Translations under genes and position numbers: made by a program
The notes under the pieces: model-generated
Told to the model about the DNA's origin: nothing
Database searches by the model: none
The model's input: only the letters and a program-made list of their open reading frames with translations
Source of the DNA: Parastagonospora avenae f. sp. tritici 18332-5
Lineage: Eukaryota; Ascomycota; Dothideomycetes; Pleosporales; Phaeosphaeriaceae
Length of the DNA stretch: 48,679 bases
Direction of reading: 5' to 3'
Assembly (NCBI GenBank): GCA_022559985.1
Contig: JAFJTR010000135.1
Span: 1-48,679, forward strand
Shown here: positions 1 to 10,621 of the stretch, in pieces
How the letters are laid out: each line of letters starts with the position of its first letter
How positions within the stretch are numbered: the first letter of the stretch is position 1

Positions 1-2
1 GC

Positions 3-82
3 GCTTGGCAAGCCAAGCTGCCCAAATCGTCCCTTCACTGCAAGCCAAGCCAAGCTAGCGGCTGAGGCTTGGCTTGGCTTGC
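3..82. promoter_or_regulatory. Cluster of PacC-type GCCAAG motifs in inverted repeats
   Basis: Six copies of the hexamer GCCAAG, or its complement CTTGGC, lie within 80 bases: forward at 12-17, 44-49 and 49-54, reverse at 4-9, 68-73 and 73-78. They form two inverted repeats. One has 7-bp arms (3-9 and 12-18) and the other perfect 15-bp arms (40-54 and 68-82) around a 13-base loop. GCCARG is the established binding site of the fungal alkaline-pH regulator PacC. The array is about 240 bases upstream of a small secreted-protein gene, so pH control of that gene is an inference. Confidence 0.55.
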
Positions 83-161
83 TTGTTGACATCTCTGCAT
101 CTCCGCACCCCCAAGCTACCAGCCGTTATTCAACGGAACCAAACTCTGCATCGGACATAGG

Positions 162-170
162 TATATAAAG
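162..170 (+). promoter_or_regulatory. TATA box of the small secreted-protein gene
   Basis: TATATAAAG lies about 155 bases upstream of the ATG at 324 and downstream of the GCCAAG cluster. The sequence that follows is rich in C and A and free of long open frames, as expected of a fungal 5' leader. Confidence 0.5.
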
Positions 171-323
171 CCAGCATCCCTCCCCTCTCCTTGAAATATC
201 CTCAAGCGAAATCATACCGAACACCTCCAGCCCACCAAATCACAATTTCAACTCTTCAACATCTACAGGACGTCGTATACCTCCAGCCACCCCTATCACC
301 CCAGCTCACACCCAACACAGAAC

Positions 324-626
324 ATGCAATTCACCGCCATCGCCCTCGCCGCCTTCGCGGCCATCGCCTCAGCTGCTCCCCAGTACGTCACCGGTACCGC
401 CGTCGTCACTCAGACGATGACCCACTCCCACACCGTCACCGCTTATGAGGGTTCGAATGGTCTGGTCGTCATCGGCGCACCGACTCCAACTACGACTCCG
501 GCTCCAACTTCTCTGGTCAAAATCTACTGGCCGATCGTACTGAAACGCTGTATCCGACTTCTTCGGTCAAGATCTACTGGAATCTACGCTAGCCGGGGAT
601 TTTCGTTAGGGATTCCCAGTGAGTGA
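324..626 (+). CDS. Small secreted protein, probably frameshifted near its C-terminus
   Basis: The frame starts at the ATG at 324 and encodes 100 residues. Residues 1-18 form a clear signal peptide (basic-free start, Ala-rich core, cleavage after an Ala-Ala pair before PQYVTG). The mature part is short and rich in Thr and Val with a TPTTTPAPT stretch. A 16-base motif at 515-530 (coding VKIYW) recurs at 565-580 with one mismatch, but 50 bases later, so the second copy falls in another frame. In that other frame the second copy also reads VKIYW and meets a TAG at 590. A lost base between 530 and 566 would explain this, and the last 30 residues as read here would then be false. No known family was recognised. 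It could be a small secreted effector-like or cell-wall protein. Confidence 0.6.
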   Translation: MQFTAIALAAFAAIASAAPQYVTGTAVVTQTMTHSHTVTAYEGSNGLVVIGAPTPTTTPAPTSLVKIYWPIVLKRCIRLLRSRSTGIYASRGFSLGIPSE

Positions 627-868
627 AGCATATGCAAAAAAGGGAGTTTGGTACCGAGCTTTTAGTCATACCGGAGGATCTATTTAGAAGACTGTTCTTC
701 CGTAGTCATCAACGAAGCCATGTCTTTCAACTAGATCTCATGATACTCTTTCATGATGAATAATGCATGAACGATCTTGTGACGTTTTTGTGCCTTCATG
801 TCACCTCATATCTCCTCTCCTTACAGCCTACAGCCTCGATTTCCGTTCAGCCTGACATAGCTTCCATC

Positions 869-2172
869 TTACTCGTCATCTGGTGCTATCATTGAAGCCA
901 ACCGGTTCCTTACACCGCAGATATCAGCCAGTGCAGAAAGTCTCTCGAGCAGAACGTTGCACTTCTCTTCGTGCTTGTCATAGACGATGCCGGTACGCTC
1001 CATCAAGCTCAGATCCTTCCTGACCAAATCTTCCGTGATCTCGTCTAGCCAGTGTAGCAAGTCGTCCATATCCTTCACAACTAGTTTCTGGTACTTCTCT
1101 GCAGCGGCACTAACCTGTGCATGCTTGAGCGGCTGCTCGAGCTCGATTTTCTTGTGGCGCAAGTTATCGTAGCGGATCTTGAGAGCAGTACGACGGTTTG
1201 TGTATATGTTCTTTAGTTCTTTGATCTGGTGCCGTGAATCCATTGTTGAGTCCCACAGAAGGTCTGACGTAGTTGGATCGAAGTACTTGGCGTCTCGGAT
1301 CTCCCGTTTAAGGATCCTTGCGGCGGCATGACCGTCTACGAGCGCTCTCGTGTTTTCTCTCAGAACTTCCAAGTTTGTATTTGACTTGTTCAGAGTTGAT
1401 CGAAGATTGACGTTAGACTCTTGCAGGGCCAGGTTCTCTCTGCTCGGGTTGCTGATTGACACATTGTCCCTTCGAGTCGTGCCCAGCTCCCTCGAAAGCT
1501 CATCCAGGCGTCTCTCTAAAGTAGCGATTGATCGATCTTTATCTGCGAGTAGCATCTCGGTGGAGGAAATGTACCTGTGACTGCTCATCTCTTCATTCTT
1601 TGCCTGGGGATGCTTAGCATGACGCTTCCTAAGCGATTGAGACGACGTTGAAAACTTACCGTGAGCTCTGTCCTAACTGCAGCAAGCTCCCTCTCCTTCT
1701 GCGTCTTCACCATATTTATTTTATACGCATTTGATTGCTTCAGTTGGAGAACTGCCTCGTGATGTTTCTGAGCTTGGTTTTTGCTCTGCTCTACTCTTTT
1801 CTGAGGACATTGTTGATCAGCATTCGCATGATTGTGGCTCATGGATAATTCACTTACCATCATGTTTTGCCTGATGACTTCGATTTCATGATCCTTCTCG
1901 GTCCTCAGGCGGGCCATGTTGTAGGCCTGCTCGCGCTTCAGCTGCTGAATTTTGTCGAAGTGCGCTTGCGCCAGTTGTCGAATACGTGTGTCGCGTGTAT
2001 GACTCAGGCTTTTCATCACCCCGATGATGTATCTGACATCTCCTAGCAATCCTTGCTCTTCCTGAGGAAGTGTCAGCCGATTCCGTCTCGAACAATACGC
2101 AGATGCTATAGAGCTCACCTGTTGCGCGCGCATCACGTCGCGAAGCGTCTCGGTCATTTCTCCGCACGACAT
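869..2172 (-). CDS. Coiled-coil protein of unknown function (four exons)
   Basis: The model has exons 2172-2119, 2061-1858, 1800-1660 and 1603-869, giving 377 residues. The introns are 57, 57 and 56 nt. All have good donors (GTGAGC, GTAAGT, GTAAGT), CTRAY-like branch sites and CAG ends, and all junctions are phase 0. The first two introns have no stop and a length divisible by three, so the frame stays open if they are retained. The chosen start is the first in-frame ATG, at 2172; the frame is open further upstream but has no ATG there. The protein is highly charged and almost wholly helical, with long stretches rich in Glu, Lys, Arg, Gln and Leu (for example RLDELSRELG). It has no signal peptide or membrane segment. 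I do not recognise a family; a cytoskeletal or centrosomal role would be a guess. Confidence 0.7.
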
Positions 2173-2580
2173 GCTTTGCCTTCTTCCAAGCTTTCCAAGC
2201 TCTTGGCCGCGTATGGGGGAGCTGATTGTGTTGTGTCGTGTCGTGTCGGTGGTGGGGGTACGGAGATCGGAGGCAGGGCGAGGACGCAAACGCCCGCGGC
2301 AAGTTTGTACTCATTCACTTTCACCATCGAGCAGTAGCTATTCAGTGCTATGCCAAGATTGATTGTAGCTCAGCAGCGTTGTGGCGGGAAACCCTTGCCG
2401 GCTGAGATCTTATTCCTCTATCTTGCAGTATTCTCACACACTTTCATCCAGGTCTTGCTACAATCTACCACGGGTATGACCATGCACCTTTGATACCAGA
2501 GGACGAACATTGGTGTATCTATCTGTACTCCATAATTGACCACACTAATAGCACGCCTCTGTCCTCATTCCTTGCTAACT
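2173..2580. other. Intergenic, no gene seen
   Basis: This is the promoter side of the coiled-coil gene and the 3' side of the small helical-protein gene. It contains overlapping short frames without good starts. I see no gene here. Confidence 0.4.
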
Positions 2581-3079
2581 TCAGTCGTCTGCCTTAACGG
2601 CGCCACCTTCCTCGGTGCCCGGTTGCGGCACGCTTCCCTGAGGTTCGGAGATGCCCAATTCTCTCTTCGCCTTCTGCAAAACCTCAGAGTCGATCCAAAA
2701 TATCTCTGCAGCATTGCACATGAAGCCCATCTTCACAACCGCGAGGTCACTTTCAAACAGGTACAATTTGCTCAGCCCATCAGCGGCCGATATTTCTTCG
2801 TCGATGACAGCTTGAAGAATTTCTCGACCTTGTTCGTTGCCCCTCATTTCCGCATCAAGGAGATGGTCGAGAATGCCCTGTACTCTTGCCGTTTGGACCT
2901 ACATAATTAGAGTCGCCTGGAGCCAGCCTCAATCTAGGGCGTACCTTGTAGAGCCTGCTGACATTGGCAGTCAGTTCAGTGAAAGCATTAGCGATAGCAT
3001 TGATTTTCTGGTACAAGTCAGACTCAGATGAAGGACGCGCGCTATCGCTTTTACATACGCTGCCGGGTGGAGTAGCCAT
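2581..3079 (-). CDS. Small helical protein of unknown function (two exons)
   Basis: Exons 3079-2945 and 2898-2581 join in phase 0 to give 150 residues. The 46-nt intron has donor GTACGC, branch CTCTAAT and acceptor TGTAG. The ATG at 3079 is the only ATG upstream of the conserved-looking part. The N-terminus is Ser/Pro-rich (residues 1-20). Residues 21-125 look like a bundle of helices (DLYQKINAIANAFTELTANV, then VQGILDHLLDAE). The tail is low-complexity and rich in Pro, Glu and Gly. The helical pattern resembles small coiled-coil adaptor subunits, but I could not match it to a named family. Confidence 0.65.
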
Positions 3080-3406
3080 TGTTTGGTGGGCTTTCAATTT
3101 ACAGTAGTTGAAAAGAGTTTCGAGTCAGGTGTAAAGGTTGAGATGAGAGCTTTTGTTGCGTGGTACAAAGAGCAGAAAGTTATGTGTAAGGAAGCTAGTG
3201 TGCCCGGAAAGCAAACTCTCCCTCCTTCCTGCTCTCACTTCACTTTGATGAGTAAGCAAAACGCACGCGTGCGCGCGTCCAGATTCTGTAGGCACAGGAT
3301 AAAACTAATCTCCAGCCCTCTGTCATTGTATCCGAGGTCTCGGTTGCGTCATGAGACATTACTCAACCCGCAGGGCAACCTACGTTGACAAATCTCTCAC
3401 CTTCCT
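3080..3406. other. Intergenic spacer
   Basis: This lies between the start of the small helical-protein gene and the stop of the M20 peptidase gene. It holds a short alternating CG/CA tract around 3258-3280 and no gene that I can support. Confidence 0.4.
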
Positions 3407-4696
3407 TCACGCCGTCGAATTACTCGGAAACAAGCTCTCCAAAATCAACCCATACGCCTCCGCAGCCTTTACAAGCTCATCCTGACTCAACCCCTCATTA
3501 GGCGTATGCGCAACCTCAATCGTGCCCGTCCCAAACAGATACTTCTTCTCCACTTGCGGCAAGCTCGGGATATCCGTTCCATAAAACACCGGCGCAATCT
3601 CCAGACCCTCAACATCGGTGTCCAATATAGGCGCAGGATATGTCGCGTTTGACCAGATAAGACTGAATGTAGCATTTGCTTCTTCCGCGCGCGTTATGAG
3701 TGGCGAAAGCATGCGGGCGACCATATCGCGCACGGTGGATACGGCATCGTCTTCAGAGCGCGAGATACGTATTGAGACACTGGCGTTCGCGGCTTCGGGG
3801 ACGACGTTGCCTGCTACACCGCCTCGAATCAGTCCAGCATTGAGCGTCGTGGCTCCGAGGAGTTCGCTCTGTGGCAGTGCGGGCTCAAGAGCATTCAGGA
3901 CAACGATGGCTTCGGCGAGATAGTTGACCGCGGAAATTCCCAGCCATGGATACGCAGAATGAGCAGATTTGCCCTTGACGTCGAGAGTTAAGCCGAGACT
4001 GCCCTTGTGGCCGCTGGCGAGCTTGCCTTCGGTGGGTTCGCCGAAGATTCCGGCGCGGAAGGTGGTGTTCTTCGCGTACGAGGCGAAGGCTTTCATGCCT
4101 GCGCCGCCAGTCTCTTCGGCGACAACGAAGAGCATACCCAGCCGGGGAGTGTCGGAGCGGGACTGGAAGAATTTGTGAGAAGCGATGATCATGGTTGCTA
4201 CGGGGCCTTTGGCGTCGACGGTGCCTCGGCCGTAGTGGAAAATAGTGCCGTTCTCTTCGCGTCTTTCGAAGGGGTAGAATGGCGGGACCTAATTCTATCA
4301 GTGATGGGAAGTTAACTTGAGTGTCGCACGTACGGTGTCAATGTGGCTAGTGATCAGCACCTCTGGCCATATGCCCTCATCCTTGAGCGTGGAGGGATAC
4401 GCAAACACATTGAAAGTGCTTGTGTTCCCAACCGGTACTTTCTCAACATGATATCCGAGCTCTTCCAGGTATTCTGAGATGTAATCTGCGCACTCGACCT
4501 CATCGCTCGAGATCGAAGGTATGTTGACTAGCTCTTCGTGAAGTTGAAACAGCTCGTCTCGCTCTTCGGAAGTTAAAGAAGGCGAAGCAGACGGCGATGA
4601 CGTTACAGACGACGCCGACAATGCCTGGGAAGCTTGAGGTGCAGCGCGGACGGAAGCGAGGAAAAGGACCCCCAGGGACAGAAGTCGGGCGGCCAT
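3407..4696 (-). CDS. Secreted M20-family zinc metallopeptidase (carboxypeptidase-like)
   Basis: Exons 4696-4334 and 4288-3407 flank a 45-nt intron (donor GTACGT, acceptor TTAG, phase 0) and give 414 residues. Residues 1-19 are a signal peptide ending in RAA. A Ser/Ala/Pro linker follows and then the catalytic domain. The M20 metal-binding motifs are complete: SHIDT at 117-121 (His118, Asp120), GRGTVDAKG with bridging Asp146, VAEETGG with catalytic Glu179 and the metal-binding Glu180, and a C-terminal VAHTPNE His. The inserted lid or dimerisation domain begins after about residue 200. M20 enzymes of this type trim amino acids or split peptides outside the cell or in the vacuole. All key residues are present, so it is likely active. 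The exact substrate is unknown. Confidence 0.9.
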
Positions 4697-5169
4697 GCTT
4701 GAAGTCTCAATTCAGATCGGTAGAAGAGGAGGTACGAGATTCTGTCGATAGAAGCAGGCCTTGCCCTTATAAGTCACAACATATTGATAGCGCTGATTCG
4801 TTTGCGGAGTTATGGTCCACTTCACTGCATATTTGACCTACGAATGAGACAGTCGTCATACCGAACGCTTTGCCGTTCAAGATATGTGAACACAAAATTG
4901 GCGTACGTCGCCAAAGACATACTAACAGTTACTAGGTACCGCGATTCTGCTAGGTTCCTGATAGGTCGATGGTCCGTCACGATGCTCCTGAGGCGGCCTT
5001 GGCATACTCCTCTTTTGCATTCGCCTAGATTTTGGATGATAGCGAGCGGCTTAATACCTGAGCGGATGCTTCAAGTTACGTAAAGAAATAAGGACGGTTT
5101 GTATTCGCTTCTAATCCTGTATGGATCATAAGTGGGATAGCAAGGGCCTGATGTTACCGCAGTGCGGGG
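4697..5169. other. Intergenic, upstream region of the M20 peptidase gene
   Basis: A palindromic CTTATAAG at 4766-4773 provides a TATA-like element about 75 bases upstream of the peptidase ATG on the minus strand. Nothing else in the stretch could be supported as a gene. Confidence 0.45.
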
Positions 5170-5367
5170 TTAATACTTCGATAAGGCCTTCTTGGCAGCC
5201 ATGGCAGCGGTCTTGGAAACTTCCTCATCGTCTCTAGGGGTACAGATTTCACGACATTTGCGTGGGTGTTGAAGCATGAAGTCGTGTTCGGCAACACACA
5301 TCCGTGGTACTCGCATCGAGTTGCATGTATGTGGAGATACCTCTGTGGACTTGATAGACTTGAGCAT
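5170..5367 (-). CDS. Possible small Cys-containing protein or terminal exon
   Basis: An ATG-started frame of 65 codons ends at 5170. It contains four Cys residues, including HTCNSM, RMCVAE and KCREICTP, followed by an acidic then Ala/Lys-rich tail (DDEEVSKTAAMAAKKALSKY). The tail looks like real protein rather than chance sequence. The N-terminal part is weak and there may be an upstream exon. No signal peptide and no family were recognised. Confidence 0.3.
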   Translation of the reverse strand: MLKSIKSTEVSPHTCNSMRVPRMCVAEHDFMLQHPRKCREICTPRDDEEVSKTAAMAAKKALSKY

Positions 5368-5540
5368 GTGGACTGGTAGCTCTTGCAGGAAGAGTATGTG
5401 GCACTACCATACAGTGTAGTAATCTTAGATTGAGATGCCACTTGTTAGTGAATTCAAATAAATTGGGTATCTACTCAACCTAGCGCCAGCCGTGCAATAT
5501 GCATGTGCAATGCTATCCAAACGCCGTCAAATGCAGTCGC

Positions 5541-6574
5541 TTATTCGTATGTATTTTCATATGGATCCGCATCGTCGATATCATCGTCCTCGCCATTGTC
5601 AAAGTACTGCTCGGCGTTGTAGTCGTCATCCGACTCTTCCGAATCTGTCGTTGCTGCAGAGTAGTTGTCGTCCTCGTCAACTGCATCGGGCTTGTCTTCC
5701 TCTGCTTCTTCCTCCTCTTCCTCGGCGTCCTCGTCTTCTTCTTCCGCTTTGGCTTCTGCTTCTTTGGTGCGGTCGACTTCGGCTTTGATCATGCGCTCGA
5801 TCTGTGAGACGGTGTTGATTTTGCTGACGCCGAGAGTTCTACGCTTCTTCGAGGTGTTGCCATCTCCGCGGGTGCCTTCGAGGATGGGCTGGAGTTCGGT
5901 GGGGAAGAGGTCGGTGGCTTAGTGAATGTAAGCGGTATTCCATTCCTGCGACGTCAGTTCGACTCACCGTATGGTCGCGCATCCAACTTCGGTAACCGCC
6001 TCCGTACTTTTAGGTATTTCGCGGAGAACGTCTGGTTGTCTGTGAAGGGGTTGAACAGCGATGCTTCAGTCGGCGCATTCTCATTGGCCTTCCTCTTGAG
6101 GCCATTCTTCATGCCATCATTCAGAATCGTGTAGAAAGGCCCCTCGTGTATGCGATCGCGCACGGCCAGGTAATGCGCCGTGATGCCTCTCTCGTGGTCG
6201 GTTGGCGGGGGTGCTTGTGGAGGAGGTGCTTCCTGCTGCCGTCTTAGTGGGTGGTTTGGAGATGCGGCTGCCTGCGGTTTGGACTGCTTGCGAAGCATTG
6301 CGACTGGAACAACATGATATGAAGCTGCGCAGAGCCGTGCTTATAGCAGAAGCTGTAGAAAGCTATGGTGTTGCATGTCCAGGTGTGACGTGTCGCGATA
6401 AGACAAAGGAAGGCTTACAGGAAAGCGCTCGGCTGGCCCCTTCTGGATGTCGAGACCAGTCAAGTCCCAGTTCAGCTCTGTGCCAGCGATCGTCACAGTC
6501 CCACGCGCCGGGTTGAATGCGCCGCCACGTCCGCCGCGCCCACCGCCTCTTCCTCCTCTTGCTGCTGGCGGCAT
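5541..6574 (-). CDS. rpc31: RNA polymerase III subunit RPC31 (C31/RPC7 family)
   Basis: Three exons encode about 265 residues. Exon 1 is 6574-6419, beginning with an RGGGRGGRGG box. Exon 2 runs from about 6232 to 5968 and contains PPPTDHERG and the family hallmark HEGPFYT. Exon 3 is 5917-5541 and opens with DLFPTEL. The second intron (5967-5918, donor GTGAGT, acceptor CTAAG) has matching phase 1. The first intron starts at the good donor GTAAGC (6418), but its acceptor is uncertain: several in-frame AG sites exist between 6285 and 6233, and 6233 was chosen because it gives the tightest match to the family spacing. The C-terminal 80 residues are almost all Asp and Glu, ending in a DDDYNAEQYFDNGEDDD-type block found in this subunit. 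In yeast the protein belongs to the C82-C34-C31 initiation subcomplex in the nucleus. It is divergent from the HSM3-like gene. Confidence 0.88.
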
Positions 6575-6978
6575 TTTCTTTGGTAATCGAGAGCGATTCG
6601 GGAGTATTCAATGAACGTCAAACCCGCATCGTGGAGTCGGAGAATCGAGAATGTTGTGGAGTCAGAAATTATTTGGTCGCAGCTCGACCCGCGGCCCGCA
6701 CGGGTGGGGCACCGCTAGCGAACCTCACCTTCACCACCCCGCTAAACCCTGTCCGACTTTGACATAGCTACGCGATAGTTGTGCATATCACTGCCTCTCG
6801 ACGCGTCAAGTAATTCACTAGTGCTACTCGTCGACGCGTGGGCACATGAGCCGGACTGGAACCTTCCTCTAACAATCGGTCCGCCACGAGGCTTACAAAC
6901 CCTCGTCACCACTCATTGTTTGCTACCCGACAACCTCGTTGTAACATACCAAGTCCTTCGATCTACATACTTCACAAA
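6575..6978. promoter_or_regulatory. Shared promoter region of rpc31 and the HSM3-like gene
   Basis: Two housekeeping genes start back to back here, 404 bases apart, at 6574 (minus) and 6979 (plus). The middle is GC-rich (6680-6725). No clear TATA box was seen on either side. The arrangement suggests a bidirectional promoter. Confidence 0.45.
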
Positions 6979-8893
6979 ATGGCGACGCCCTCTGCGGTCT
7001 TGGGCGACCTCTCAACCCATCTGCAGAAAGTCTCAGAAGAATCAACCACGCCACTGGATGCAGAGCTACTCGAAAAGGCCGAGCTCTTCACAAGCACACC
7101 AGAATATCGCAATGAAGTATGGAAGGAGACACAGCCTCTGTTTCTACAAATAGCTTCACTCCTCCCTCAGCTCCAGCAGGATCCATCGCCATTGACTCAT
7201 TTCATCATCAAGCTTGCTCAACCATACCGCTTCGAAGACATTAAGGATGTCGAGTTCGAGATTGGGCTTGATCTACAGGCAACTCCATTCCATGGACTCC
7301 TCCTCACACTGCTCGGCAAAGCCACCGCCAACAGTGTCGATGCCCAAGAGTTGGCAAATCGACCTATCGTGATGTTGTCCATCGTGCGGTTGTGGCTGTG
7401 TACCCCGGATGCTGGAGTAGCCACACAGGCAGAGGAGCTTCTTATCTCACTGCTTCGAGTTTCGAAAAATGAGCCTGCGTTGACCTCAGCCCAAGATCCA
7501 GCACACACATATGGCACTGGACCAATGTGGCGGCGGTTGTTCGGCGACAAAGACATTGCCGCATTATACTACCATTACACTTCGTTGGAGGATCTGAAGA
7601 CGCCTCCTCCACCTCTTCTCAGCAAACGCGACAAGACTATTGCTCAAGCCAGGCTGCTATCATGGCTTCCGCGGGTAGGTGAGTTAGATTGGCATACTCT
7701 GGTGTCCTCCCATGTTATCGAGGTCGAGCGCGAAGTGGGCTTGAAAGACGGCCAAGGATTGCTCCATTATACTGCACTCAAGATGGTTGAGACCGAGGAT
7801 GACATGTTGATGCACATGACTCTCGTCCACTTCTTCAGTGTACTCATCACGACCGTCAAAACCGCGCCACACCTCACGTACGTTCTTCACACACCAAATG
7901 TCCTTCCATGTACTAACATCTATCAGACACTACGACTCAAGTCTATCATTAGACTTTGTCAAGAACGAAGGCATCCATAAAGGCATTGTCGACTTCCACA
8001 TTTCCGACACTCCAGGCGTCGAACATTCCTTCTTGAGCAGTCGAACGGCGAAGTACATCAGTGACTATGCCTCGACCTACCCTGAGAACTTTGAGAACAG
8101 TTCCGACATGCCAATTATCCGAGACTATGTTCATCGCAACATCGGCAAGTGTGAGGCAAGCACTTTGGACATTATCGCATCAATGCCGCGTTCCACATTG
8201 ATCCCTCGTCGTGGTACAAGCCTGGCCTGGGACGAATGCGTAATCCTGGACATGCCGATCACACGCACAAATCCGGATGCGCTGAAAACCCTGGCTACCG
8301 TCTTCCATGGCCCACTAAAAGAGGAACTCACCTTTCCCAAGCTCGAATCGGTCGATTCAGTTCCAAAGCGCCGGCAGAGCGAATCAAGCTATGCCCGCCT
8401 TCTCACTACGCTCTTTTACTCGAAGAAGCCCAATATGTTCTCTGACATCGTGTCGCATATCGAAACTATCGCCATGAAGGAGAACGCCCTGGCGGCACTC
8501 TCACTTGTTCGTGCCTTGATTACATCGTCGTGGTCTATGGAGGCAGCCCCAGGTCTCGATCTTGCCAGTGATACAACTTTCGCCCGCTTCAGCAGCTTTC
8601 CAAAGTCAGGTGCAGATTTAATACTCGACCCCAGCATCAGCGGTGGAGTGCTGCCTTCATTACTGAAGCCAGCCACAACCTTCTCAAATTTGGTGGGTGG
8701 CTTGGGCGATGCAGAAAATGCTGCATACCAAGTTGCGATGGCCAAATTCGAGGTGCTGAAGGCGCTAGGCCAGAAGCTAGAAGAAGACGGCGGACGTCAA
8801 GATGTGCTCGCAATGGTACGCCGGAGAGTTGGAGAGGGCCCATGGGGAGTCAGCGGCGGTGTTGGTAGTAGGATCGGCACCTTGGAGCTGTGA
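6979..8893 (+). CDS. HSM3-like protein (proteasome base assembly / mismatch repair family)
   Basis: Exons 6979-7877 and 7927-8893 flank a 49-nt intron (donor GTACGT, branch TACTAACA, acceptor TATCAG) and give 621 residues. The start ATG at 6979 has a good context (ACAAAATGG). The protein is all-helical with repeated Leu-rich helices typical of HEAT-like repeats. The early segment (LDAELLEKAELFTSTPEY, then FIIKLAQPYRF) and the middle RLWLCTPDAGVA segment fit my recollection of the fungal HSM3 N-terminal family. HSM3 in yeast is a chaperone that holds Rpt1 while the proteasome base assembles and was first found through mismatch repair. I rate the family call as likely, not certain. Confidence 0.72.
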
Positions 8894-9337
8894 AAGGCTC
8901 ACCGGTGTGTTTTCAGGCCGCACGTCATCTGACCTGTGTGAGGTATGGTCGCCTAACTCAGGTCTTACAACTTGTACAAAGAATCGAAGATCGCAAGTTC
9001 ACAGCCTTGCGCTGATCCCCTCAGCCATCACGCTAATCAGACCCTGCGTTGAAGTTTGTGCTATGTCCGCCACTCATGAGAGATCACACAGGAACGCAGT
9101 GTAAGCCAAGGCGTCCCGTTTACGGTTGTGGTGGGGCTTAGCTTTCCGAATTCCGAGGATCCTCTTCAATCCGCGCCTGATTGGGAACAACATCGATGAC
9201 GTTAGTGGAAATGAATTACACCTGCGCCATGAAGACACAACAAGTGCAAAGATAAGTACGATGGCTTCACACACCATCCATGGGTGGAATTGTGTTTATT
9301 ACCTATACCTCTCTGCACGATTGTACTTTCAAACAGC
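8894..9337. other. Intergenic, no gene seen
   Basis: Short frames only. Pyrimidine-rich sequence just before 9338 may be the leader of the next small gene. Confidence 0.4.
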
Positions 9338-9757
9338 ATGAACTCGCAATTCGATCAGAGCGCAGGCTCAGTCCCCCCAAACGGTTCTAAAGCAGAAGAG
9401 CGCAAACAACAAGAACAATGGAGCAAACATCAACAATGTGTGCCTTCATATATGCCTCACACATCCTCACAACCCACAGCACCGATGAGCAACATCGCCG
9501 AGAACCGCACTACCACTACGCGAAAGCGCGCAGACTCGCATCAACCTCCCTCCTCCGCCGATCAGACTTACTTACGGCCATCGTACGAGTATGACGAGCG
9601 GACAAGGAGATTCTCAAGCGCCGATTATGGATCCCGGTTAAGTGGAAATTTCAACGCGCCGACTGAGATTGAACTGGAGCGGGAGAGGGAGAATAGGAAG
9701 AGTTTAAAGGGCGTGGAAAAATTGAGGAACAAGTTTAAGAGGTTGGTTGGGACATGA
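9338..9757 (+). CDS. Small basic protein of unknown function
   Basis: This is a single exon of 139 residues from the ATG at 9338. An in-frame ATG at 9284 would add a hydrophobic 18-residue leader, but its context is poor. The sequence is polar and disordered-looking for about 100 residues (Gln, Ser, Thr, Pro rich). It then ends in a charged amphipathic helix (ELERERENRKSLKGVEKLRN) followed by a basic tail, KFKRLVGT. The ending looks constrained and suggests a peptide that binds a membrane or a partner. No family was recognised. Confidence 0.55.
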   Translation: MNSQFDQSAGSVPPNGSKAEERKQQEQWSKHQQCVPSYMPHTSSQPTAPMSNIAENRTTTTRKRADSHQPPSSADQTYLRPSYEYDERTRRFSSADYGSRLSGNFNAPTEIELERERENRKSLKGVEKLRNKFKRLVGT

Positions 9758-10621
9758 AAGGAGACGGATCATGGAGATCTCGACGCAATGACGAGAGAGT
9801 GTCTCATGACTTGTCTTTCGTCAAGTGGCCGTCATTCGCGACTTGTGTCCACAATCTCAGCCCTTGGACCCCGCTCCTCCTGGTGGACTGCAGCTGCTCA
9901 ACGATAAGAAGAAACTTGATTTCGGGTACAATGCCGAAGGAAAGTGGAAGCAGTCCGGGGTAGGGGTGACCCGTTGCGCATGCACAATGAGTGTGTATGA
10001 CTTTTTCCCGTCACACTCGCAGACCTCGCCCAGCTATCCTTGTCAAGCCCTGCATCATTTTGGATATTGCTTCATCATGATACCCCTGGTCGCAATACCA
10101 TCCACTTCGATTTCCCAACAATCGCCTTCGCTTGTACAAACCGTGATGCATGACATCATACCTCCGTCGTATCATTCGCCTCCCTTTCGCCCCGCAAACG
10201 ATCTGACCCCCTAAACGGTCGCATCAAATTTCAACTTTGCCATACATTCCGCGGAACAATTGCATGCGGACTGTGCAGCGTCACTTCTGGGGCAGGATTC
10301 GGCAACGATCGTTGATTGGCCAACTATCATTGCCTGATGCGGACCACAAGTGGACAAAGCACGCCTGGGCAGTGACGCGCAGGCTGACACAGAAACAAGA
10401 TTGCCATGGGGGAAAACAGGCGTGCGATCAGATCTTGATGTTTGGTGGCAGGCAGGTTATTGGTTAGAATACGAAGCCCACCATATCCCTACAAGACATA
10501 AGCATCGAGAAATCTCTGTCAGCATACTTACACTAGCATCCATACCATCTCGTCTTCGAAATCAAACAGCCATATACTCCGATTTATCGAATCTTCCAAG
10601 AGAAGAACCAGTCAAACCACA
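9758..10621. other. Intergenic, probable leader of the PPPY gene
   Basis: No gene was supported in about 860 bases. The last 120 bases before 10622 are CA-rich and look like a 5' leader. Confidence 0.4.

Noticed and set aside
450..462. GGTTCGAATGG resembling a tRNA B box
   Set aside because: It lacks the final CC pair, no A box or acceptor stem is present, and it lies inside the secreted-protein coding sequence.
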